Positions 48,001 to 63,000 are shown, counted from the stretch's first letter. The stretch is DNA of 64,000 nucleotides from Elephas maximus indicus (GCF_024166365.1 NC_064827.1:15727001-15791000); one strand, 5' to 3'. Numbers and translations: made by a program. The notes: generated from the sequence alone by a model not told the origin.

Positions 48001-51000
48001 AGTCCTCTGGACTAATCTTTCCCTTGTATCTTCAGTTTTCTTCATTTTCCCTTGCTCCTGAAGGGGTGAGGCCAGTGTTGTATTTTAGACGGCCACTCAC
48101 AGACTTTTTAGACCACAGATGCTACTCACCAAAGTAGACTGTAGAACATTTTCTTTATAAACTATGCTACGCCAATTGAGCTAGATGTTCCCTGAGACCA
48201 TGGTCCCCATAGCCCTCAGCCCAGAAATCTGGTCCCTCAGGGAGGAGTTTGGATGTGTCTGTGGAGCTTCCAAGACGTTGACTTGTCCAAGTTGTGCTGG
48301 CTTCCCCAGTATTGTGTACTGTCTTACCCTTCGCCAAAGTTATCACGTATCTATCTAGAAGAACATTCTTAAGTGAAAAAAAAAATTAACAAATCCCTAG
48401 GCAGGCGCAGAAGGAGCCCTGGCAGTGTGAACCCACCCAGTGGCTCTGTAGGATAAAGACCTGGTGATCTGCTTCCTTAAGGATTACAGTCAAGAAAGCC
48501 TTTATAGGGCAGTTCTACTCTGTTATACAGGGTTGCTATGAGTCAGAAATTGACTCAATAGCACACAACAACAGTAAAAGAATAACCAAGAAAAAAAATT
48601 AAAAGTATAAATGACCAATATCAGAAATGAAAAAGGAACATCACTGCAGATACCAGACACTAAAAAGATATTAACTTCCTACTAATAATATTTGAAAATG
48701 GAGTAGAAAATCACTGAAAAACACAACTAACTAAAACTGACACAAGAAGACACAGAATATGTTAACACTCCTATATCAACTAAAGAAAATTCCAGGGCAA
48801 GTGGCGTCATCAGAATGTTTCCAAATATGTAAGGAAAAAAAAAAAAAATACCGATCTTATACAAACTCTCCTAGAGAGAATAAAAGGAATACTTCTGAAT
48901 ATATTTTATGAGGTCAGGAAAACCTTGGTACTAAATCTGACAGACTTTACAAAGAAAGGAAAATTACAAACCAATCTTTCTCATAAAATTATCCTTAACA
49001 AAATATTAGCAAACTGAATCCAGCAAAATATATACAAAAAAGATTATACTTTCCAACCAAGTTCAGCTTATTCCAGGAATACAAGATTGGTTTAATATTT
49101 GAAAATCGATCCATGTAAATCACATCAAGTTACCAAAATACAGGGGAAAAAAGCCAACTGATAATCTCAATAGAATCATCTTAATAGATAAAGAAAACAT
49201 ATTTGAGAAAAGTCAGCCATTCATGATTTTAAAACTCTTAGCAAAGAGAAACACAAAGGAATTTCCATAAACTAATAAAGGAATTTCTCTAAAAAAAAAA
49301 AAAAAATTAAATACACATACACACACACACATAAAGATTAGAAAGAAAAAATAAAAGTGATATTTCACAGAGATGACACGAGTATGAACACAGAAAATTC
49401 TAAAGGATCTACAGGTAAATTATTGGAATTAACAAGCAGGTTTAGCAAAGCTACTGGCTGTAAGGTCAGTTTTATATAAATATTATGTATAAAAAACTTA
49501 GCAACATAAAAAAAAATCAAGTACTTAAAAATGTATTTAAATTAATATGTGCCAGACCTCCTCCCAGAAAACTGCAAAGCACTGCTAAGAGAAATTAAAA
49601 ATGACTTTAAAAAAATGAAGGGATATACCACATTCATGGTTCGGAAAACTCAATACTGTAAAGATATCAGTTCTCCTCAAACCGATCTATAGATTCAATG
49701 CGGTATCGATCTAAATCGCAGCAAGTTGTGTGTGTGTACGTACAGAAGTTGACGAGCTGATTCTAAAATTTGTACGAAAATGCAAAGAGCCAAAAACAGC
49801 AAAGACAATCTTGAACAACAAAGCGAGAGGGCAATCATATATCAAGAATTATTATAAAGCTTGAAGTAATTAAAATACTGTGATATTGATACAAGGTTGG
49901 AAAAATAGACCAATGGAAGAGAACACAGAAGACAGAAATACACTCATCCATATGCGAGCACCTGATTTATGAGTAAGGTGCTATTCTTATGCAGTAGGGA
50001 ACTGATGCTTTCTTAAATATAAGGGGCTGGATCAATTAGATATTCACGTGGAAGATAGTTAACCTTAATTCCCATCTCATACCACACAGAGAAATCAATT
50101 CCAAAAGGACTGTAGACCTAAATATAAAAGGTTAAATAAATAATACTCTAAAAGGTAACATAGGGGAATACCATTATAACCTCGGAGTAAGCAAAGATTT
50201 CTTACAAAACACAAAAACCATTAATCACAAATGCAAAGATTAAGAAACTGACCTCTGCTAAGTTAAGAATTTCTGTTCATAAAAAGATCTCATTCAGACT
50301 GAAGAGGCAAACAGAATGAAGGATAGTATTTGCAATCTAAGGACTAATATCCAGAACAAAGAACTACAAATCAATAAAACAAGACAACATAACAAATAAA
50401 ACAAGAAAAAGACCTGAACAAGCACTTCACAAGAGGATATTCAAACAGCCAATAAGCATATGATAAGGTGCTTCACATCACTGGCCAGCGGAGAAATGAA
50501 GATTAAAACAACAACGAGATGCTTCTACACACCCATCAGAATCATACACCTGAAAACAAGAACCAGGTGTTGATGAGGATGTGGAGTGAAAAGTACTCTC
50601 AGGTACTGTTAGTGGGGATCTAAATTGGTACAACCACTTAAGAAAATGTCTGGTCAACAGCCTCATTTGCATGCGAAAATCGGGTAACGAAAAAGGAAGA
50701 CAGAAGAACTGATGTATTCAAACCGTGGTGCTGGCAAAGAATATTGAATATACTATGGACTACCAGAAAAACAAGTCATTCTTAGAAGAAATACAACTAG
50801 AATGTTCCTTAAAAGTGAGGACGGCAAGACTTTGACTCTCTTACTGGGGACACATCATCAAGAAAGATCAATCACTAGAAAAAGACATCACGTTTGGTAA
50901 AGCAGAGGGCCAATGAAGATGAGGAAAACCCTCAATGATATGGATTGACACAACAGTTGCAATAAGGGACTCAAACATAACCAGGCGATGTTTCATTCTA

Positions 51001-54000
51001 TTATACATAAGGGTGCCATGGGTTAGAGCTGACTCGATAGCAGCTAACAACCACCACCAAAGCAGAACACAGGTATATCCTAACGTGCACCAATTCCATC
51101 GAGAACTGCACTGAACCCGGGAACCGAGACATACACAGCATGTTCACAGCAGCACCATTTGTAAGAGCCAAAATCTGTAAACAACCTAACACCACCAGCA
51201 GAATAAACTGTTCTACAAAGAAATATTATTCATATATATGTGGCATGCATTGATGAGTTTGCACGCATGTGCACATACATGTTTGTGTGTGCTGCACATA
51301 TAATCACATATAATAATGCACATGGGGGGCACAGTTATGTATGCTTCCCAGACACAACCAAACACCTCACAGGATTGGTTTACTGGGTTTGAAGGTTTCA
51401 GATTATAGTCTTGTGGGACAACCTGGTCAACTGGAACAACACAGTTCATAAAGCTTATGTTCTATATCCTAGTTTGGTAAGTAGCATCTGGGGTCTTAAA
51501 AGCTTACGAGTGGCCGTCTAAGATACAACTATCAGTCTCTACTGATCTTGAGCAAAAGAGAAAGAAGGAAACCAAAGACTCAAAGAAGAAATTAGTCTAC
51601 AGGACTAACTGCCTACACAAACCATGGCTTCACACATCCTGAGAGCAGAACTAGACGGTGCCTCGCTATCCGTACAGACCTTTCTGACCAGGGACACAAC
51701 AGACTGTCCCAGATAGAATGGTAGAAGATTACAGAACAAAACTCAAATTCTTACAAAAAGGCCAGATTTACTAGACTGCTGGAGACTAGAGGAACCCCTG
51801 AGATTACTGTCCTGAAATAGCCTTTTCTTTGAACTGAAACCACTCCCAGAGCTCACTTTTCAGCTAAACAACAGACTGGTTCGTAAAATAAACAATACCA
51901 CTCGGGAGTACTGTGTGCCTTTAAAATTATATAGAAATATTTTCACTTTACGATCTTTTTTCTGTCTTCATCTAAATCCTACAATGCCTCCAGTTTCTGG
52001 TGCGTCCATTTCGCCTTAAAGAGTGGGCTCCCCGTTTCTTAATGCCAAGGGTAAGGGCACATGTGATGTCAAGCAGAGGTAATTTCAGTGCCAAAAATGT
52101 AGAGTCAGAGTTTCCAGGAAGTCTGGTAAACAGAGACCTATCTTAGTCAAACACAGCATCATTCGCACTGCTCTACTTCCTTCTGCCTTTCATTGGTGGC
52201 ATCAACAGCCAAAGAGACAAAAAAGGAGGAACTAGAGAAGGAGACTGAGAAAGGCTGTTACGGAAACCAAGATGAAACCTGGGAGCTCACCACTGAATTC
52301 CAGCAGTTTTGGTGGAGTGGGAGGCTAAAACTCAATAGAACTGGTTCAAAAATGGAAGAAGGAACTGAAGACTGTGGCTATAGATCACTCTTGAGGAATT
52401 ATACAGTAGGCAGAAATACAGAAATAAGGCAGTAGCCGAGGAGGGTAGGAGAAGAGGTCAAAAGTGGTTTTCTTAATATGAAAGAAAAAGATGTTTGTGT
52501 GCTGATGGAAATGATCTTGTAGAGAGGGAAAAATTAATGACGGGAGAGAGAAAAATCATTTTAAATCACCACTTTATAGCTAGTCTGACTTATGGACCTT
52601 GAAGTTGTTTTTAATTTTTTATTCTATAGAAGTGCCAATGTACGTTTTTGCTGTATATATTCTCAACAACAAAAATAAAATAAATTATTTAAAAGAAAGA
52701 AAAGCCAAGATGAGTATACCGTACTTAGATCTACATATTTACATATAACTATTTCTGCCGGGTAAGTTTCTGTAAGTGGGCTGAAAGGGCTGCACATTTT
52801 AAAAAATGATCCACATCGCCAAACTGTCCTCCAAAAATATTTTGATTCACATTTCTACAAACAGAGGAGAAAGCCTGATTCTCTATACTCATAAGCATCA
52901 GATATTATCATTCTACTGACCTTTCGGCAATCTAATATAAAAAAAAATCTTACCGTTATTTGAATTTACGTGTCATCTAAAATAAAATGTAATTGTCTAG
53001 CTTGGCAGTTTCTGAAAGAGTTCAACATAGAGTTACCATATGACTCAGCAATTCTGTTCCTAGGGATCTACCCAAAAGAATTGAAAATACGTATCTACAC
53101 AAAGACACACATGAATGTTCACAGCAGCATTAATTCCAAATAGTCTAAGAGGAGGAACAATCCAATGTCCATCACTCAGTAAATGGACAAAGGAAATATT
53201 GCTATGTCCATAAAACGGAATGTTATTTGGCAATAAAGAGGAATGAAGTACCGATACGTGTTGTAATATGGGTGAACTGCGAAAACACTATACCACGTGA
53301 AATAAACCAGGCACAAAGACCACATGTTATATGGCTCTCTTTATCTGAAATGCCCAGAGTAGGAAAATCTGTAGGGGCAGAAAGTAGACAGGTTGCTGTG
53401 TGGGGCTGAGGGACTAGGAGGAAATGGGGAATGACTGCTAGTAGGTAACGAAAAGGTTCTAAATTGACTGTGGTGCGGGCTGCACAATTCCATGACATAC
53501 GAAGCACCACTGAGTTCTACACTCAAATGAGTGAATTGCAGGGTATGTTAATTAGATCTCAATAAAGAAGTTATTAAAAAACCGAAAGAAAAAGTATGTC
53601 TTCTCAACCAGGTCGTAAAATAGTGGGTACAGTATTATCCCATTTTTGCAAAAAACCTACACATAGATGGTCATTATGAGTCAGAGTTGACCTGACAGCA
53701 CAAGTGTACACATACACACAAAATAGATTACTACCTACACACAGTAGAAATCCCAGAAGGGGCTAGCTTAAACTGAACACCGGTTTGCTCAGGGTAATAG
53801 GGTCACAGGGGCACTGATATTTCACAAGAGAAAAAAATCATTCCGTCATCTCTTTGCTATGGGCTTTCCTGCTTTCAAGGTTGGTAGTGTCTGAATTTTT
53901 ACTAGAAACATAATACTGGTTTAATCCACTTAGATTTTACAAGAATGGATTTTATAACACCATCAAAATTATTAAATCAAGCCTTCCTAACTCTTGATAT

Positions 54001-57000
54001 AAATCACCAGTCTGATAAAGCATGTCATTCTTTCATGCACTCTGGCTGTCTTAAAAATGAGGTAGCAATGATTATTCAGGTCACTAAAAACTCCCCAAAT
54101 GAACGTCTCTCTCGGAAGTGACCACGGAGCACTAGAAAGTACAAACTGTTTTAACTGAAAAGCTTCCAGGATGAGACAAGTGCTACTATGCAGAAAAAAA
54201 GAGGCCCTGTTAAGAAGGCAGAGGACAGAGAGGCCTGGCACACGCTCTCCAGCAGAACTCAAATCCAGGGGGGCCTTACCCCCTTTCGTCATTTCACGGA
54301 AGGAACACTAACTAGCTTTGTGAAAGCCATTCCCACAAGACAGCGCGTCTTTCGTAGGCAGAGCCATCTGGAAGTGAGAGAGATAACAGGGAAAATACTG
54401 GAACGCCAGAAAGAGCCGGAAAGCCTTCTAGATGCAGTTTAGCCATAAGAATAGCTGCAAAAAACTAGAAGGATGAAATCTTATAAAAACTCGGAGAAAA
54501 GGGGGCAATATTCTCCCCGAATCTTTTGCAGGGTGCCCTTCCAGAGAAAAAATAATTTTGAAATACGGGGATTTTATTTTAGAAAGTGTAAAACATTTAA
54601 ATTGTATGTATGCTGCTAACCAGTCATAAGTCTGTTTTTGCTTTATTACCAAAGTGGTCATATGCACTGCAAAAATTTAAACAGTAAACTCTGAAGAGTG
54701 TAAGTAAAGCAGTAATGGCAATTCTGGCCTTCTCGAATTCATGAAACAACGGAGGATTCAAACTGGTTCTGTGCATGAGCCTCACCCTCCACTCCAGTCA
54801 CACGCACCCAGTTCTAGCAGTGAACACACCCCAACCAGCAGTGGCCATTATTAACAGTTTTACGGCCTTCCACAGAAAGCAATTATTTCTAAAATGTATG
54901 CAACTTTAGAATCTGTTATCTACATTTACTGAAAAGACTTGACACAGGCATTGGGCCAGTCAGAACTAGCTCAAGTCAGTACTCAATGAGAGTACACAAA
55001 TAAAGGAACCAGCTTGGGTCTCAAAGTGCCTAACCTTAGGTCAGTGTGTTTTAACCTCTCTGGACTATGTACAGAAAAATATACTAACATACATGCAAAA
55101 AAACACTCAGGAAGGGTTTAGAATAAACCATAACGTTGGTTTTTCTCTGGGTGGTAGGAGTAGGGTGCTGTGACAGTAAAGAACTACCATGGATATGAAG
55201 ACACTTAACATACAATACACTCCGGCAGGGGAAACAGACATATTTGCCTGCTTACACACAGCCCTGAGACTTTCACGATTGGAAGGAAAAATGCAGTGTC
55301 CTCTTTGCTTACAGAATGCTCTCTCGCTGCTTTTTCATCTGGTGGCTGTTATATGTGTTCCCCCATCCTGATGGACTTCCAAGAAAGAGATAGAAATTTA
55401 CCATCTCCTACAGATACCAGACACCAGGAGCTCATTCTCGTTAGTTAGGATGAAGAGTGGCAGCAGAAAGGTTTGAGAGCCAAAAAGAAAGGAGAGCCTT
55501 GCTGCTCCTGACCTTGAGGTTCTCAGGGTTGGCTGAGTTAAAAAAAAAAACACACCCATTTTGAACGATGAAAGTTTAAGGTAAGTAGGATGGAGAATAT
55601 TAAGGCCTGGCCATCTGCTTCTGTAAAGACTACAGCCAAGAAAACCCTATGGGGCAGTTCTTCGCTGTTACAGGGGGTCGCCATGAATCAGAATTGAATC
55701 AATGGCAACTTTTTTTTTTAATGGGTTTACCAAACCCATGGCCATCGAGTCGATTCTGACTCATAGCGACCCTGTAAGGACTGAGTGGAATTGCCCCACA
55801 GGGCTTCCAAGAAGCACCTGGTGGACTCAAGCTGCAGACCTTTTGGTTAGCAGCCATTTAATGGGTTTAGGTTATAAAAATACTTAGCACTTGGCATAGC
55901 TTCATAACTTAAGCAATACCACGTCTGCAAAGGGTGCCAAAAAGAGTTCCCCCATCACCTTCCTCACTTCCCCCAGCCCATCTCACCTCCCAGCACACTT
56001 TACATTTTTACTGCTAGTAAATGCTACATCTCTGGCTAAAACGCATTACCCAAATTTGTAACAGAGAAGAAAAGTGGCATGGAACTTCCAGTATGAGGTG
56101 GTTAGTACGCCCTGACTGAACAAACCTATAAGCTTCGAATTCTGTTAAGGAAGATGACAATTAAATTGATACATATCAGTTTAATCATGCTATTCTTAGG
56201 AAGGAGTCCCTGGGTGATACAAACAATTAATGCACTCAACTGAAAACCAAAAGGTTGGAGGTTCGAGTTCACCCAGAGGTGCCTTGGAAGAAAGGCCTGG
56301 TGATCTACTTCTGAAAAATCAGCCACTGAAAACCCTAGGGAGCACGGTTCTACGCTGACACACACTGGGTTGTCATGAGTCAGAATCAACCTGAGGGCTG
56401 GTTATCCTTAGAAAAGTTTAACCATAGAAATTTAAAAATATTTCTCTGGCTGATTAAACATTACCAGACTTTTCTGACATTTAAATACATTCAATGATAA
56501 ATTAAAAGGTGGTCAATTTTCTCATTTTAATTTGTCCAAGAACTGTCATTTAAAATCATTTATATCACACTAGCCCGTAAGGAGTAACAGACAGCTCATC
56601 ACCCACATGTCAGTCTGGGCAGTGGTTAAGAACAAAACTCTCTGAACCTGGACTGCCTACGTTCAAATCCTGTTGTGCCATCTGTCAAGTGTGAGACCTC
56701 AGGCAAGTTACAATCTCTCTTGCCTCAGTTTCCTCATGCGTAAAATGGGGGCAAGAGTAGTATTTATCCCTCATGTTAAATAAGCTCTAAACGAGGGTCA
56801 GATGCTATTAATGCTATTAATAATTATTATTATTATTAATGTTATTACTTTGCTGAAATTTCTTAACGAAGACAAGCTAAAACTATTTAAAGCTTTAAAA
56901 AGAATGCTCATTTCATTAGGAGGGTTACTTCAGTTCAAAAATGTTCCACTTTTATAAAAACAAGAACTGCATTACAATACACAATGCGAAGCCTTGCATA

Positions 57001-60000
57001 CCTGTTTGGAACACCAGCTCTTTTCCTCCTACACCTGCTGCCTCCAGGTTAATAAATGCACGAATCAAGCTGGCCCAGGGGTGCTGAGTAATGAAACCGT
57101 GGCTGGCCTAATTGAGAAGGACAGAAAACACATACAGGTGAAACCGTCTTTATCGGTATTTTAAGGACTGATTGGCTCTCTTGATGTGGCAGTGAACATG
57201 GAAACAAAATAATCATTTTTTTCAAAGGCAGCATCTAAAGAGATCTTCTGTCTGTTTCTACACGCACAAGGGCTATGTGCAGTGTGTTGGTGGAAAGTCA
57301 CACGGGCGGTGCCAAACAACATCCTTGGCGTGACGCTGTGCAAAAGAAAGGGCAAGGCAGGAGAAGAGAAACAGAGGATTTGTACGGTCAGGCATTCAAG
57401 CTGGATGCTTGCCTCAAAGCGTCTCAAACTCCAGCTTTAAAAAAAGCCTGATGAGTAATTATGTCATCAAAAAGCCATTTTAGGACTCAAGCACTGCCAA
57501 GACCATCCATTCTGAGTTGAGATTTTAAAATATCAAACATGCCTATGTAAGCAGCTATGGTGCTTTTAAAGTACCACCGCGTACAATATGTCTTTTGTAT
57601 ATCACTTTAGGATGCCACGCAAATGACTAATCAAAATATATACGTGTGAGCTGTTATTATGATTCTATCATTATTATTGAAGTCTAGTATTTAAACCAGT
57701 AAAATCTCACCTGCAAGATGTTTTCCTCAGCACCATTAAAGAGAAAGATGATGGCGTGATGGAAGGCTTCTGAGGATGTTGACAAGACACGGAGGACTTC
57801 CAGCATCACTGAACAGCTAACTGCATCATCACTGGCACCTTCAAATTAGAAAAACAGATTTCTTCTCAGATTTCAAAGCCTTTACAGTGTGAGCCATGAC
57901 GGTCAGGAATGGCGTCTTCTGCATGACCACATCGGGTGGCAGCTACATCCACCAGGAGTAAGCTCTGTGAGGGCAGAGCTCTTTGTCTGCTGAGGTACTC
58001 TTGGTGCCCAGCACCACGTCTGGCTGACGGTAGTCACTCAGTTAATATCTGTGCAGTAGATCAACCAGGTGGCACCTCAAATAGTATTGAAAACTGGCAA
58101 TCTCAACAACCCAAAACAATGTGCTCCTGGTCCTGATTCTACATTCTCTGTAATTTTCTCACTTCTGGTGTCCACAGCTTCCTACTGCTGCCACCTCCTC
58201 GTTTCCCGCCTGTTTACCTACCAACATCATAAAAGCTGCAGATCGTTCTCTATCTACAGAGGGGTCAGTTTGGACGGCGTAGTGTTTAGGGTTTCTCTGA
58301 GATCACCCAATTAGAAACTACAAAGAAAATACCTGCTCTAATAAGACAGGGAAGGGGAAAAAGGCCTGAGTGGTATCACTGCTCCGAGCACTGATAAAAT
58401 AGAGGATTTAGGTGCATCACCTCACCTTTCCTTGATTCAGGAGCTTCACATATTAGAGGTGATTTTAAAGATGACTTCAGTGCCCTGATTTTTAAAGGCA
58501 CTGTAAGAAATATCTAAAGGAAATGACAGGATATTTGATGATATTAAAGAATTACTGTTAGTTTTTTTAGGTGTGGTAAATGAGTGGTAACATGAGCACA
58601 TCAATAAAGAGTCCTTTGAGCTATACAGGCTGAACTACTTATAGCGGAACAGATATAGCTGAGCTCTGCTTCAAATCAAGGGATGGAGGGGGTGGAAGTC
58701 GAGAAGAAACAAGATTAGATGCTGGCTGGTAACTACTGAAGCTGAGTGATAGGTATGTTAACAAAAAAAAAAAAAAAACCAAACCTGCTGCCACAGAATT
58801 GATTCCAACTCATAGTGATCCTACAGGACAGAGCAGAACTGCCCCATAGGCTTTCCAAGGCTGTAATCTTTATGGGAGCAGACCGTCACGTCTTTCACCT
58901 GCAGAGCGGCTGGTGGGTTCAAACTGCCAACCTTTCAGTCAGCAGCCAAGTGCTTAACCACTGTGCCACCAGGGCTCCTGGACAGATACATTAGGATTCA
59001 CTCAACAATCCTCTCTGCTTTTGTATATATTTAACATTTTCCATAATAAGAAGCTTAGAGTAATCAATGCAAATAAGCACAGTAATAGCCCAAAGCAAAA
59101 CTAAAAACCTACCGCCATGACTTGATTCCAACTCATAGCGACCCTGCCCCATAGGGTTTCCAAGCAGCAACTGGTAGATTTGAACTGCCAACCTTTTGGT
59201 TAGCAGCCAAGCTCTTAACCAGCCAACAGCAATTCTGGGATTATGTTTATTTAGCATGGGCACCAGGTCCCCCTTGGCAACCCTATGGGGGCAGTTCTAC
59301 TCTGTCCTATAGGGTCACTATGAGTCAGAATCAACTCGACAGCAGTGGACTGACATTGAGCATGGGTTCTAGAACAAGCAACGACTTGAAGTAAATGCCT
59401 GCTCTGTCACTTTGATGCCCCCACGCTACATTTCCTGGTCTGGGAGGCAGGCACACAGTACCAACCTCACAGGTCTGTTATAAGGATTGCACAAGAGAAC
59501 GTACAGTGCCTGGGATGTAGTCGTTCTTCTCTCTGCAAACCTAACGAAGGCTGTACAGCCAGCTAAAATGCTTGCTCAGGCAGTTCCACTGCAGACCCTA
59601 TTCTCTCTAGAAGAAACTACTGATTAGCTATGCTTGTCTTTGTGGGATTACTGAATTGTAATCTAAGTGAAACAAACTAATAATTCTCTAATTACTATCA
59701 ACCAGGAAACAGACGTAGCTATCAGTAAAAACTGTCACCTTCCCTGAACCAAACGAAATGTTAATTTTAAGGCTGTTACTTTAAAATAAAAAGCAAATTA
59801 TAACTTTTTTTCTCTTAAAAGTGAATGTTATAAATTAAGGGCAAGAGATGCGGGAAAATGAAAGGAATACATCTATATAGGCTAGGTTAAAAAGTTAAAA
59901 CTGTCCACTTCTCTTCCCTCATCTTAATGGTTCTGATGTCTTAGAACAGAAATACAGAAGGATCAAACATCTGCCAGGAAACTGAAGGAAAGTTAGAGGA

Positions 60001-63000
60001 CAGTATCTATAAGGGCTGGGTGGCTACCCGACATCCCTTCCCATTTAGAATTAACCCTGAAATTGGAAAAAAAAAAAAAAAAACAACCCTAAAATAACTC
60101 AATGTCTCTTCCACCAACAGCCCAGAACCACACAGCAGTACGAGGAACACACTTAGGGCCTTTCTGCAGATAACGTTACATCTAGTTCCTCAGTCCCAGA
60201 CACTTCACTGAGAACTTCAAAAAAAATACGTTTCAATTAGTTCAGCTGCTAAAAGGTGACAGACCATTTGATGAAGTGCATCAAACCTATTTTTGATCAT
60301 TTATTATTGACAGAAATTTCCTTGCCATTGTTGGTATGGCTTACTCTAACAAAATTCTAGTTTGTTAAAAATGGGCCCAAATAGCCCACAAAATTGCTAT
60401 GTTTTAATTACCAGACTCCGTATATATAATTTGCAACATTTGGCACTATGGTTTTTTCTGACACGTGTATACACATCTTTTTTTATATAATGCTCTTAAG
60501 TAATCCTGGTGTTTGTCTCTTCCTAGAATTTAAGCATCATGACAATGGGCACAAGGTGACACTTCTTCATTCATCGCTGTTCTGAAAAGACCAGCAGTTG
60601 CCCCAGCACACATGAAGGTATTTCTGACTTTACATAACAGATGTGTGTACACTGATTTTTGAAAAAAGCAAGTTACATTATAAATACAATTGGCAAGCCT
60701 TCTAATTAAAGACATCTCACCATGAATCACTGTGTCAAGCAAATAAATTTTACTGTATACTTTGTAGAACTCTATATGTTCCTATTGGACCTGCTTTAAG
60801 TTCAAGTAATCCAGAAGTATTGATATTAAATAAGTTAATAGCAAAATGTGTGTATGTGATTTTTTGTGTGTGTTAGACACTGTTCTAATGTTTTATTTAT
60901 ATTTAATCCTCATTTACTCCTCGAAATAACCCCATTAGCAAGGTACTATTATTGTCTTATTTATGGATGAAAAAATGAAGTTAAGTAATTTGTCCAAGGG
61001 AACATGCCCTCTAACAACTACACCCTGAAACTCTCCATCCTTTCAAATGTAGCTGAAAGAACTGACTGGCCAGGAGACCCAGCGTCTGGTCCCAGTTCTG
61101 TCTCTGATCAGCAGTAATCAGCTAAGTTTATTCCTGTGTCAAATGAGGGGGCTGAACCAAACAGCAACTCAGGGCTTGCCTAGTTCTAAAATGCTATATA
61201 GTTCCGCTATTTTCTATTCTCCCCTATTTACAACTACTGAGAACATTTTTCCGAGAATTTTTACAAAAAAAAAGTATAAGTTCAATTTAGGGCATTCCCA
61301 TTCAGCAAATATTGTGTCAGACTCTGTCCTAAGCATCAAGTCATCTATTTTGCCAAAGTATTTTCAAAGTAAGAATTATGGAGTGATGAGATACTCTACG
61401 AGTAGGGCACCCCCAAACCAAAAAAAAAAAAAAAACCCTTCTGATTCATAGTGACCCTATAGGACTGAGCAGAACTGCCGCATAGGGTTTCCAAGAAGTG
61501 CCTGGTGCATTCAAACTGCCACACTTTTGGTTAGCAGCCATAGTTCTTAACCACTATGGCACCAAGGTTTCCATGGCACCCCCAGTGGGCAGAAATTCTC
61601 ACTTTACAGGTCAACAGAAACTGTCAGGAGAGATGTCTATTCCTTGAGGGCAGCAGCTATCCTTCATCCTGTTACCGCCAGAGCACCACCTAGCTGAGAA
61701 AGCACACGAAGTGGCAGCATCTAATTCCAGGTCACGAGAACACACACTGTCAGCTAACACTGCTAAGGCTGCTTCAGTCTACCAAACATCGGCCTGCTGG
61801 TGCTACTGTTGAAAAAAACAAAAAAATTAAAGCACTTGAGAGAGTACTGCGAGGTTGGATCCTAAACTAAATGATACTATTCTAGCTACCTCCCCTCCTA
61901 GCAAGATGAAGAAAAAAAAAAATTGTCCAAGAAAATGGTGCCCCCCAACTAACCTGGGGTTAATAAACTCTCTGGGCTGTAATGACTTCAAAATGACTAT
62001 AAAGACAGGTGCATACCTGGTGAATTTGCCACTGAGTCAAAATGACAGTTTGCCAGGACAGCATGCTGGGCTCCCCCTCTGGGTTCCAGCTTCACCACAA
62101 CATTGGTGATGTTGTCATAATAGCTTGTGAAACCTCCTAAGAAGTCGATGCTAAAGGAGCCTGTAGGCCGTTGTACATCCACTGCAATCTCATGGACGCT
62201 GTTGCTTTGATCTTCAATAAGTTTAATCTGCTCCAAAAGATAGCGCACTGTCAGAACTTCATTCTCGGGACTTCCTGTAGTCCTGGGGCCGATGGATGTT
62301 ATATGTTCAAGATAATTCCTGAAAGTGACCAAAAGAAAGATGGCAAAGGCTTAGCTAGGCTTAAAACTAACATATAGCACAGAGCAACTTTTCCACTGTG
62401 CTCTCCCCTCCCTCCAAAAAAGCTTATTTCTCTGACTTCTCACATACACAAAACTAAAAAAAAAAAAAAACCCCATTGCTGATTTGCTGACAAGCTGATT
62501 CCAGCTCATGGCAACCCCATGTGTTACAGAGTACAACTGCTCCACAGGGTTTTTCTTGGCTGTAATCATTACAGAAGGAGATGACCAAGTCTTTCTTCCA
62601 ATGTACCATGGAACTGTGCCACCCAGAGACCTTCATACATACAAGGGCATTTTATTATCCCAGGCAACGTGTGAAAATCACCTATAAAGTCCCATCCTTT
62701 TATTGTGCCTTCCAAGAGTGGATGCCTTCAGAATTTTCTCCATCTACCGTACTCCCAGCTTATCCCAATCCCCAAAGCAAACCATGTATTGGGTAGGTTA
62801 CTGATTGCACGTATCCCTAGCAGAGGACAATGAACACAAACATTATGTCATGGGGTAAAATATAGAAAAACTTTTTAATTGTAAAGAATGGACCCTGCCC
62901 CCACTGTACACACACAAAGCCTAAAAACTTCAATTCAGGCCAAAAAGAACTTTACTCCTAAGGCAAACACTTTCGTGTGTGTGTTTTCGATGTATTCCAA

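Larger units (their letters stand above)
46190..51240 (+). mobile_element. Old L1 body in ERMP1 intron 4, broken by several insertions
   Basis: Collinear L1 pieces lie at 46190-46510, 46975-47084, 48385-48410, 48576-50690 and 51060-51240. They run from ORF2 (CCTCTGACCACAGTGGAATT) through the RT region to the ORF2 end and 3' region (ATGTTCACAGCAGCACCATT). The gaps are filled by a MER5-type element, two AfroSINEs, a nested L1 3'-end pair and a BovB tail. All frames are destroyed. Confidence 0.75.

Noticed and set aside
49310..49335. Possible satellite or CRISPR-like repeat array
   Set aside because: Only a short CA tract after an A-run; there are no spaced identical repeats anywhere in the window.
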